Assembly: GCA_025677815.1 (NCBI GenBank)
Contig: JAIXMP010000003.1
Location: 558,001-622,000 of the forward strand
DNA: 64,000 bases
Direction of reading: 5' to 3'
From: Phascolomyces articulosus
Lineage: Eukaryota; Mucoromycota; Mucoromycetes; Mucorales; Lichtheimiaceae
In this document: positions 10,875 to 21,051 of the stretch, piece after piece
Numbering within the stretch: position 1 is the stretch's first letter
Layout: the number at the start of each line of letters is the position of its first letter
Position numbers and translations under genes: made by a program
Notes under the pieces: model-generated
What the model was told of the DNA's origin: nothing
Database searches by the model: none
The model's input: only the letters and a program-made list of their open reading frames with translations

Positions 10875-13182
10875 TATATTTGGTTGGAACTACGTAGTTG
10901 ATAGGACAAAAAAAAAGGGAGGGAGAAAAGAGATAGAGAGGTTGGTGTATTTCGTAAAGTTCTTGATGTTGTATGTTGATTTGTGTGTACGTGTGTCTGT
11001 TTTTTTTTTGAATTCGAATAAATATTTCTTATGAAAGGAGAGAGGTGTCGAAGAATATGATCAGCACCCAGCGGCGAGCCAACAGTGGTTAGGGTTTCCC
11101 CGTCCAATGATATTTCGATATAGTGCAGCCAATGGGAGTTATTCATTGTGTTATGCCACTTAGCATAATTTAGTGGTGGCGAATATTTTGATCCCTCATA
11201 AACTCTGCTTAGTGATCTTTTCTTTTATCTGCATTTTATAGCAGTAAACAAACATATTGTTTATAATCCATTTGAGTATAAATGTATGTGTGAAAAAGTA
11301 ATAATTGAGGATGGTAGATTTTGTCACTTGCTAGACATAGGTATAGATTATCAGAGAGTAGCAACTTGTGAATCTATGAGAGCTCTGGAGTTGTTAAAAT
11401 TGTGCCATTAAAGGTTACAAGAGGGGATCGAGATGAAGTTACAAAAAGTTTGGGGGTTCTATAATAGTGGAAAGATCGGTAATGCATAGTAATTTATTGT
11501 TATAATTAAGAGTAGTATTCAGTTGCAATAGTTGTTAATTTCTTATGTATTTTTTATATATAAGATGACCCAAAAAAAAGATAAATATACTATGAACAAT
11601 TATGAACGTGTATTAAGACCTTTGCTGCCTATTAAGTGTCAACTTTAGCTTATAAATCTTGATAAGAACACTATTTATCATATGATTTATTAATTGATTC
11701 ATTATGACTTTCTGTAAAAATCCTTCTTTCAACAAAAAGTAGTGTAACTGGAACATAACGTGTTATATCCTATCCACCCTCAAGGGAAGTACACGGTAGC
11801 AATATGTGTATAATTATACTTTTTTTTATTACCCCTATCCTTTTTATTTTAAATCATCCATTCATCAATCAAACGACAAGGTCCTGCTCTACCTATCCAT
11901 GATTCTCAGGTTTTGGACCTTTTGCTCAAGTTGCCCATGCCACTCTGGTTCTGATCAGCTTCCATCATCATCTACAATAAATACTTTGGTTCCTGCTCAT
12001 ACTATCTTCATCTTCTTGTAGCACTTGATAAGGTACCTCTTTTTTTCTTCCATGATACGTACCTTTTTTGACCTTCCATGCTGTGGCAGTCCTTCTCTGG
12101 TGGAAAGATTGGCTACAAGGATTATAATATATTTGGTTATAACCAAATACATAATATCTAAATACTATAATATCTTGTAAGAAACTCCTTATAGATCTTA
12201 TAAACCCATAGTCTGAAAAAAATCGCTGGTAGTAATCCATTTTGTACTGCCTTATATATATATAGTCTCCATTATTCTTCAATAAACATATCTGTCAATG
12301 TTATCCATAAATACATATCGATACTTCAACTATTTGTAATTTATTGATGGTATCATACAATGTTTGATAGGAAAGGGTAACCCATCATTTATTGGAATAA
12401 CAGCCAATTTTGGTTATAATAATAATAATAATAACAATGAAAATGTTAATGGGTGCTTAATGCCCTGACTGTACTGAAATCAGTACCGTAAATTTCCTCC
12501 ATATCTTTACAAATACTGAAGATATATACCACATTGAAATCAGTGACGGTAGAAAGCTACACATCTCTTCATCATATAGAGTTAATTCGATAATGATCGT
12601 ATTTTTATTTTCAATCCATGAAACGTATTCTCCTGTGAGGATTTTCAAAAACTTTCGCTGTACTGGTTTCGGTCCGTACGCCTATGGCTAGTTACTGAGA
12701 GTACTACAACTACAAATAATTGGTGTATAGGACTCTAATAACTTCAACGACTCTAGTTCTATTAAAAAAACAAGAATTTATAACAACTCCAAGTATTTAT
12801 AATGAAATATGTTGAGCCATAATGCATTTTCTTACTCCAAAAACTAAAATCAGACTTTTTTTTTTAAAAAAAAAGCAGCAGGCAAGTAACAATATATGAT
12901 ACCACCTTTAAAGTATTAACCATCTTATGTTTAATGGTTGTATATTTGAATAATCATAAAAAATAAGAGCTAAATGACGTGATATAAGACTTCAAAAACT
13001 GAACTGAAATCGATACATTTGCTAAAGTACCCATTTAATAATAATAATAATGGTATACCTAGTAATGTATAAATTGATACGCGTCTTTTGTAATAACATT
13101 CTGTTTCTGTTACATATTTCTTCCTCCGGCAAATTTAAAGTTGCATCTTTTCCATTTTCTCCATATCAGCGTAAAGAAAAAT
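10875..13182. other. 2.3-kb gene-poor region with eroded coding remnants
   Basis: No intact gene is seen between PPP4R1 and the CENP-W-like gene. The PPP4R1 promoter should lie right of 10874. Two stretches look like decayed coding sequence: 11232..11489 (+) and about 11890..12140 (-). A cluster of related short motifs lies at 12471-12680. A T10/A9 junction occurs near 12856-12874. Confidence 0.4.
11232..11489 (+). pseudogene. Decayed ORF remnant, family unknown
   Basis: One frame stays protein-like for 86 codons apart from an internal TAA after ...RALELLKLCH. It includes NKHIVYNPFEYKCMCEKV, IIEDGRFCHLLDIGIDYQRV, and after the stop LQEGIEMKLQKVWGFYNSGK. Codon use and residue mix (Cys, His, Asp, Gln spread through it) differ from random AT-rich frames nearby. 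I do not recognise the family. An old transposon or a dead host gene is possible. The left edge may be a splice acceptor (TTTATAG near 11241). Confidence 0.35.
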
Positions 13183-13584
13183 ATGAACAACGATTCAAGT
13201 CGGATTCGTCAAAATATTAAAAAACGTTTACCATCTCATATAGATTTGGATAAATATGTTGAACATATGGTTTGTATATATATATATATATATTAAAATT
13301 TTCATTTATATTTCTCCTATACTAATCTTGATTCTCTCTTTGTTTTATACATTATAGATTTATATGGACTATATCATGTTCATGGAACGATTAGCAGAAG
13401 AAGCTTGTAAATCGGCTCAAAAAAAGAAACAAACAAAAATTACAGTGGATGAAATTATGGATGTAACTGAGGTAAAGGAGGAATCTATTAGGTATATATA
13501 AGTGGATCACAGAATACAAAAAAGTCTGATTTTTTTCTTGGGTACTATGCATTATAGGACGTGTTACAAGAATTCCGTGGATAG
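13183..13584 (+). CDS. CENPW: CENP-W-like histone-fold centromere protein
   Basis: Three small exons, 13183..13269, 13358..13471 and 13558..13584, give 75 aa. The core IMFMERLAEEACKSAQ, then KQTKITVDEIMDV and the ending VLQEFRG, match the end of human CENP-W (LLFVHRLAEES, then INKEHVLAAAKVILKKSRG) in spacing and in the short C-terminal RG. The predicted fold is a helix - long helix - helix histone fold with no extra domain. CENP-W pairs with CENP-T in the CCAN at the kinetochore and binds DNA (family knowledge). All exons are in phase 0 and the final exon is only 27 bp, so automatic callers could miss it. Read-through of the second intron would give a short VKEESIRYI tail and a stop. Other small histone-fold partners, such as CENP-X or a TAF, are the alternatives. 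Confidence 0.75.
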
Positions 13585-15311
13585 GAAGAAAATATCGACT
13601 GATCTACTATCATCATCATGTACATATTTTTTATATCTGAAATAAACTGAACTCTTTGTATATATTGAAACACATGAAAATCTAAGTCAAACAAGTTGTT
13701 GATTTCCAATAGTAGTAGTATATGGTTGCATATTGTTGTCGGCACGATAAGTAGATGGATTCCAGATATCTTTTCTTCAATGTAAAAAAGGGAAATCAAG
13801 CAGAAGGGTCTCCTAATATAATTATTATCTGTATCTACTACCATACTTTGTATCGTTTATTGATAAAATTAGTTTATTAGATTTTTACAGACTGTTCGTT
13901 ACATTTGGAACTTTGGGTATTACGGACTCCTATCCATTTTTTTTTTTGCTATAGATGATACTTGAATAAAACTACATACTATCATACTGATGGTGATGGT
14001 CATATAAGAAGGAAAAGTGGACTATGCTATTTATATAGTAGTAGTGTTAGTAATAATAATTAACAATAACAATAATGATTGTCATGGATATGACAGATAA
14101 AAATCACAGCGATCATTTGCTTATTTGTTGGTTTCTCTGTTGTAAACTGTATTTGCTATTTATTACGTAGCATAATAAATTGGATAATCACGCACGGTAT
14201 TTAATTTTCAATTGTTGTGTATAATAGTTTGTAATTATCACTCACCAGTAAGTATTTTATGCTCTATATATCCCTCCTTTATTTCTCATCCTCCTCTTAA
14301 TACTCCTTGAAAAAAAAAGTATATACACGTGTATACAAACATAGAGAAAAATGTACCCAGTAGGTATAGGGCCAAAAGTTTGGATTTTTCGTGTGAAAGA
14401 TTAAGATCAGACATTTTTCTAAGGGACTTTTGAAAAAAAAAAAAAAAAATAGGAAAAAAAGGGGCGAAGGAGAAGGAGGAAGACTATAGGAGGTTGATGA
14501 AGTTTTTCGTTTGTAAGTCAAATATATATATAAATTAAAATCTACCCTACACAGGAATTATATATAACTACTTATGTCGTTTTTTCACTGTTTTTTTTTT
14601 AAAAAAAAAAAAAAAGGTAAAAAATGGTTATATTATACTTTAAGTTTTTCAATAGAATAATTCAATTACTATATCATGCTGTTGCTTCCGAAAACAATTC
14701 AAAATTATTGTTGTCTTACTCCTCATCATCGTGATCTGTCTTCGTGACCATGATCTTAGTAGCAGTAAGATGCTGTAGTATAAAAAAAATAACATGCTTT
14801 TGTCGTCAGAAGTTGCATTGTACACATTTCCAAAGTAAGAAGATGCGGGGATTTTTGTCTTTAGCACCTACCTACTTAATATTTTTTTTTATTATTTCCT
14901 CACTAGAGTAACATATTGTTGTCAAGGAGAGAATTAAAGAAAAAGATGATGAAAAGACTACTACTATTACTCTATCATCATAGACTATCTTATTCTTAGT
15001 TAGTACTATCACCTAATAATAGTTAGGGAGAAATTTAACTTTTTTTTTGTTTACCGCGTTTTATTTTTTTTATATAGTTGATAAAACTTTTTATTTTCTC
15101 GGTTTCTCTTGGTTCTGATTTCCACTTTTTCTTCTTTTTGTAGTTTATTTTTTATTTTTTTGAATAGAAGAATACAACACTTCTTTGAAAGGTTCTTTGT
15201 TATCTATTCACCCCATTCCATCATTTTTATCATCACCCTTATCATTCAAATTTATTTTATTTATCAATAACCATTAATATACCATAGTAATAATACACGC
15301 AATTTTCAATT
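13585..15311. other. 1.7-kb intergenic region
   Basis: AT-rich sequence with no supported gene. It holds a T10/A15 junction near 14591-14615 and several poly-T runs. The minus-strand frames here are low complexity. The 500 bp left of 15312 should include the promoter of the four-TM protein; a pyrimidine-rich stretch at about 15100-15290 precedes its ATG. Confidence 0.4.
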
Positions 15312-16543
15312 ATGACATTTAAAGCAAAACACGATGCAATTGCTCATATTACGTTACTGGTACTGGTTCAATGGATAAGCATAGCTGTCATTGTCTTGAA
15401 TGCTATTGCCTTAAATGTTTCAAGTAATTCAAATTTGGGCTTAATTACATCCGATGCTGGTCCACAAGATCATATGCTTCTCGTCATAGGTGCTATATCA
15501 TTACTTGGCTCGTCATTATTATTATGTCTTCACCTTCATGTATTCCTTCAATTAATGGATAATCGCCCATTTGCACCATCAAAAACTATTTTGGCTTTGG
15601 AAATGACAACAGGCGTCGTTCTCATTGGTCTTTGGGCTTCAGCAACTTCAATTATCATGACAAACTATAATGGTGAGTTTATATATCATCGTTATATATA
15701 TTCGACTTAAGTAAAACTATTTGTCATATTCTTATATTTTGATTCTATACTATTTAATAGTTTCATCTCCTTGCCGAACAGACAATTCAGAATTTGTACA
15801 AGTATATGGTCAAGCATGTAGTTTATTAAGTAATTCAATTATATTAGGTATGCACATGTTATTGTTAATATTATTTGGAATATATGATGTATAAAACTGT
15901 GTTATATATAATGCAATATTAACTTTCACATTCTCTCTCTCTCTCTCTCTCTTTATGTATAGCATTTGCTGCTACCGGTGGCTGGCTCTTAATTATTCTT
16001 GCAACATTAATCACACTCACACGATCATCCTTATACGCTTCCGCTACCGTATTTACAGTGGAAAGTCCCACGCGTACAAAACGATCCTCAAGTGCATTTG
16101 CTCTTGTGGCTGGTAGTAAATCACCCTCAATGCAATCGATTTCATCCTACCAACAAAAACAACCCACCTATCCATCCACAGCCGTTGTACAACAAAAGTC
16201 GATGGTTCGCGATAGTATGGACTGTGGTGGTAGCACTCGTTATTCTTACCAACAAAATGGTCGACGCTATCCTCAGACATCCATCGATGGAAAACGGTCC
16301 TTTCGAGAACATACTGCGAGTTGGTGTTCTGAATATTCAACAGCAACAACAGCTGCAGGACAAGATGACACCTTTGGAAAATCTTCCATGGATCCTATCT
16401 CCTTAGGGGATTTGCCACGTATTCAAGAAGGCATGTCCAACATGGATTTGTCATTTTTAGCACAATCATACAATGAACAGCAACAGCGAAAATCAAAACA
16501 TTCTTTGTCATTTTCAAATCCCTTCACGACACATAAATCGTAA
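15312..16543 (+). CDS. Four-TM membrane protein with Ser-rich cytoplasmic tail
   Basis: Three exons, 15312..15672, 15761..15847 and 15963..16543, give 342 aa. Hydrophobic segments lie at about residues 11-35, 54-80, 92-116 and 147-170 (GGWLLIILATLITL). Between the third and fourth is a short polar loop with two Cys (PCRTDNSEF and GQACSL) that could form a disulfide. The last ~175 residues are hydrophilic and rich in Ser, Gln, Thr and Tyr, with no domain I recognise. The layout resembles MARVEL/tetraspan-type fungal plasma-membrane proteins, but I see no diagnostic motif. Phase-1 introns interrupt the coding region at both ends of the loop. The second intron carries a CT microsatellite. The function is unknown; a cortical or membrane-compartment role is only inferred from topology. 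Confidence 0.8.
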
Positions 16544-17610
16544 TACTTTAACAAAAGTCTATTATATATATATATATATATATATCTTTTTGCTGCTTAT
16601 TCTTATATAATACTTCTTTTTTTTTTGGTCCTTCACATTTTTTCTCATCTCCATACCCTTACAATACATATCTTATTACGGCTCCAAAGAGTTATTATTT
16701 GGCTGCAAGACAGCCAAGAAGTTTATATACCATAGTTATTTTTTCCAGTATATGCCAATTTTTTATATCCTTTCTTATCTCTTTTAAGACCTTTCTTTAG
16801 TGGTTTATTTTTTGTTTTAGGTATTTTTTTTAATATTTGTTTTGATTAAATGGTAACTGCAACTCCCTCTCCTTTTTTTATACGTCAATAAAATGACCTA
16901 TTTATGTGTTCGTTGATACATCGTTCGTACAAAATTTAGACTTTGGTAATAACTGTATTTTAGTGCCATATTTAATTAATAACATCGTATATTAAATTTA
17001 TAATATGCAGGCTGATCTTCTATATATTATTACACACTTCCGATGCATTGAAGAAGGAGGTATTACTTTTATTCGATAAATACATGTTATACGTATATGT
17101 ATATATAAATGTGTGTGTGTGTGGAGTGTATATTCTCATGGATTCTTTGAATATAAGTATATAAACAAGAGTACACCTTAGAAAAAATAAATTCAGTAGT
17201 AAAATATTCGAAGATGTAAAATAATTCAAGATTATATACAGGAAGATGCGAAATATTCAAGACTTATAAAACAGATCCTAAAACAACCAGATTTGAAAAA
17301 AAAAAGTTTGAAATATATTCATATTTGCCGCTCATTGCATAAGAAAACGGCTGAAACATTTTGTATTTATGAAAAGAAAGGTACATGATATTTCCTATTT
17401 CATAATAAACTCTTAAGAATTTGAGAGTATTATCAGAATAACATGGAGATAATTGACGACGCGTTGTCATCCCAAGGAAACATTCATGCCAGAAAATTTG
17501 GACTATAATATTTTCAGGTGGATAAAACAGGTTTAATTTATCAACCTTAAACCTTACTTTAACCTCCCACCTCTACACGCGTATAAAATCTCATTCATCC
17601 CAGTTGAAAC
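16544..17610. other. 1.1-kb intergenic region
   Basis: It lies between the four-TM gene and DXO. There is an (AT)n tract at about 16563-16584 and a GT-rich stretch near 17110. No gene is supported; the minus-strand frames are short and low complexity. Confidence 0.4.
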
Positions 17611-19401
17611 ATGTCAAAACGAAAACAATCTTTTGACCATAACAACCCTATGGCATCAGCTTCCAAACGTTTCCATGGTGATTCTGAAAAGACGAGCTTT
17701 CGTGTTTTACCTGCTCATCGATACACTGGTCGTTTTCCTGAATATAAGCAACCTGTTGAAGTCAATTCATACAGCATAGATGGTGATCGTCGAGTTTGGT
17801 TTGACAATCGAGAACTGGTAAAAATCATTGAATAATGGAGTGAATATAGAAAATATAATATAATGCATGTCTATAGGAAGAGATGGATTACTTCATTATT
17901 TTTGTCATTAACTTTTTTGGTGATGACAACAAAACAAAACATAACATATAAATAGAAGTACTATGCCAAACCTCAGTTGACACCTGCAACACCTTCACTT
18001 TCATATAACTATGACCGGTTTATTCAACGTGATGAAACTATTCCCGAACATATCGATACATTGTTAGACGCGTTAACGGATGCAAAATCAAAAAATGAAG
18101 TGGATAACCACAACACTAATGCAGATATCGTAAGTTAGCAGATCAAAAAAAAAAAAACGTTTGGTCATCGAGGCTGTATGGCATTAAGATTTTTTTTTCG
18201 TTAAAAAAAAGATTACTTGGCGTGGTATCATGACCAAATTATTTGCTACTCCATTTTCACGAAATGAACCTTGGGAACTGCGAGTCACTCGCCACAAGGT
18301 AATATTTAGCATTTGGTGGATTAGTACATGTACCTATCAATTTCTTTTTTAAACCAAAAATATATTTGTAAAATTGTTATTATAGGGTACCATTTATATC
18401 GAAGAGCAACAAACAGAACAGAAACGAATTAGTGAAACTAGCAAGAATGAACGTCAAAAAATAATGAGCTATTGGGGATACCAATTTGAAGCCATGTGTA
18501 CTACATCAGAACCAAACGGTGATGCACCAGCGGTTGATGAGACATTGGAGCCACCTAATACCAATGTGCAATATTGTGTGGTAGTACGAACAAGACTTGG
18601 TAATAGTTCTGTTATCATGGGTGCAGAAGTGGACTGTATTGAAGGTAACGCCCGACGAAAAAAATTCTTTCATTCTCTAGCTTATTTTATACTAAAACGG
18701 AGACATATCCCCTTCGGTTATTTTTCTTTGTATCTATATAGGGTTGAAACCAGGCAATGGAGAAGGCTCCCCGTTGAAACAGTATATTGAACTTAAAACA
18801 TCAAGGCGCATAGATGTGGAACGACAACAGATATCGTTTGAAAAGTAAATGAATCCCAATTCCTTCTGTTCTTTCTTTCACTATATTTTGAATTCTTATA
18901 TGATGTTTATATTATGTTGTTAGGTATAAACTACTTAAGTTTTGGGCACAATCATTTCTTGTCGGGGTCCCTAGGGTGATATGTGGATTTCGTGACGATG
19001 ATGGTGTCTTGAGCCACCTTGAAACCATCAAGACACTCGAGATCCCACGTCAAGTACGAGGAAAACAGAATATGTGGGTATGTTCTATGCTAATTTTGCT
19101 TTCTATCTACATCAGATAATAATATCGAAATTAATAGCATTTATTCTATTTAATCTACTATTCATTATAGGAACCATCGGCTTGTATGAATTTTACAGAT
19201 CAGTTTTTGGATTGGTTAAAAACGGTTGTCACCAAGGATGACCCTGAAGTGACCTATTCTGTTGTTTGGAAGGAACCATGGCGAGAAATATCTATAACAT
19301 GTAATGGCAAAAAGGATACATTTTTAACACAACGTTATCTGGATGGAAAAGTAAGCAACGAAATTGGGGGACCAAGAGCTTTATCATCTTTATCACCTTA
19401 A
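17611..19401 (+). CDS. RAI1: DXO/Rai1 family decapping exonuclease
   Basis: DXO/Rai1 proteins remove aberrant or non-canonical 5' caps (unmethylated, NAD) and some are 5'-3' exonucleases, acting in mRNA quality control with the Rat1 exonuclease. Seven exons, 17611..17817, 17956..18129, 18212..18298, 18386..18644, 18742..18844, 18924..19077 and 19171..19401, give 404 aa in frame. Catalytic motifs are visible: WRGIMTKL with FATPF, then GAEVDCIEG (acidic residues near 237 and 239), then YIELKTSRR (Glu 259 and Lys 261), which bind the two metals and the substrate. [20 protein letters not shown] follows, as in the family. The length is typical. It lies 194 bp upstream of YIH1 on the same strand. 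Whether it acts more like Rai1 (Rat1 partner) or Dxo1 cannot be told from sequence alone. Confidence 0.93.
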
Positions 19402-19595
19402 AAAAACGATTTATATCATTGTTTTGTGATATATATCACTCTTTTTTTTCAATCGTGTGTGACTTTTTGCGAGACACAGCTAAAGTTCATCATTTTCCGT
19501 CTTATTTCATAATAATTTGTTTACTACTACTACTATTATCATAAAAACAAATATTTCATTTTCCTTCATTTCATAAAAAAAAACATTGATTGATC

Positions 19596-20882
19596 ATGTC
19601 CGAGAACAGCGATCTACAAGAGGAAGAATATGTGGCACTAGAAGCCATTTATGGGCCCGAATTTATTCAAAAAGAAAAAGGACTCAAAGGCACTCACGAT
19701 TCATATGTTGTCACTCTTAACTTGGATCAAGACGATGAAAACTTGCGGTCGCCACGGATACTGGTTGTGCGCTTCTTTTTCCCGCCCACCTATCCCAGCA
19801 ATGATCCCCCTGTCTACGAAGTCTCTTCAGTTTACTGTGGGACACACAAAGTGGATGATGCCATGTTGCAAACGATTGACAATGAATTCCAAGCCATGTT
19901 TCAACCTGGTGAGGTCATTTTATTCGAATGGATCAATTGGTTACGCGATTTCTTGGAAAACGAAATCGAAAAACCAGATGAAGATGCGTTATGCAAGCAG
20001 TTTAAGCTTCAGACACTTGAAGAAGAACAAACCAAAGATGAGGTATGATATAAAAGAGAGAGAAAGAGAGAGAGAGGGTTTCTGTGGAAACGCGCGAAAC
20101 GATACAAGTATATTGGGTCTTCTCCAAAAAAAAAAAAAAAAAAAATCAGTCATGTATCGTTTCGCTTATACATGTGGTGTTCGCGTTGTGACATGGAAAC
20201 CATTTCTTTTTCTGTTTTTTTCCCCCAAAAGGTTCCAATAGAAGAATATAACACAAAGGAGATTAGGACAAATCGAATTTCAGTTGTTGCTCCACCTATC
20301 TACACAAGTCCCGAGCCCATTGTGGATCGAAAATCTGTATTCAAGGCGCATGTTGCTGAAGTACACGAACAAGAGCAAGTAAGAGCGGTTATCTTAAAAT
20401 TACTTGAGGATAAAAAAGTTGCAAAGGCGACGCATAATATCATGGCATATCGGATTGTACAACCTGATGGTCATATTTTACAAGATAATGATGATGACGG
20501 TGAATCGGCTGCTGGTGGTGAGTCATGAAACTTCAAAAAAAAAAGAGAGAGTAAGCTTTGGATCAATATACTAAAAATAATATTATCAGGTCGATTGGGT
20601 CATCTATTACAGCTTACAGATGTCAAGAATGTAGTAGTTGTTGTGAGTCGGTGGTATGGAGGTACTGTATAATCTGCACCCTTTCTATTCATATATGAAA
20701 CAATAATGTGGTTTAGATACTAAAAGATTACACTCTTTTACTATTGTTATTTATTAGGTATCCAACTTGGAGCCGATAGATTCAAACATATCAACAATTG
20801 TGCAAGGACTGCTTTAGAAGATTGTGGATTCATCAAACAAAATACTAATAAATCAAATACCAAGAGTAAGCGTAAGAAATAG
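19596..20882 (+). CDS. YIH1: IMPACT/Yih1 homolog, Gcn2 regulator
   Basis: IMPACT/Yih1 binds Gcn1 through an RWD domain and so restrains Gcn2 kinase in amino-acid stress signalling. Four exons, 19596..20042, 20232..20517, 20590..20661 and 20758..20882, give 309 aa. The RWD domain is residues 1-120, with QEEEYVALEAIYGPEF and FFFPPTYPSNDPPVYEVSS. The UPF0029/IMPACT domain is about 185-295: DRKSVFKAHVAEVHEQEQV, ATHNIMAYRI, LLQLTDVKNVVVVVSRWYGG and IQLGADRFKHINNCARTALE. A short acidic insert (DNDDDGES) splits the domain, as in other members. A Lys-rich C-terminus ends the protein. The ATG at 19596 is preferred over an upstream in-frame TTG. An overlapping 196-codon frame at 19651 is a shadow. Confidence 0.94.
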
Positions 20883-21051
20883 TACTTGCGTATTTTGATT
20901 GAAGATTTATTTTATCTGCACTGTTTACATATACAACTAATATGTTAATGTTGGTGAGTGAATATGGTCGTGCAAATGATGGTGTTATTAAGTGTAAAGT
21001 TATATGTACATGATATTTTCAGTGATAGAGAAGGGAAAGCTATTTTTTTGT
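20883..21051. other. Short convergent intergenic spacer
   Basis: About 170 bp separate the 3' ends of YIH1 (+) and INTS4 (-). Nothing else is visible. Confidence 0.5.

Noticed and set aside
10741..11146. Overlapping ORFs upstream of PPP4R1
   Set aside because: Poly-Lys and AT-derived composition, no motif; region better explained as first intron and promoter of PPP4R1.
19651..20241. 196-codon plus-strand ORF
   Set aside because: Overlaps YIH1 exon 1 in another frame and runs through its intron; Lys/Phe-rich low complexity at the end. A shadow frame.
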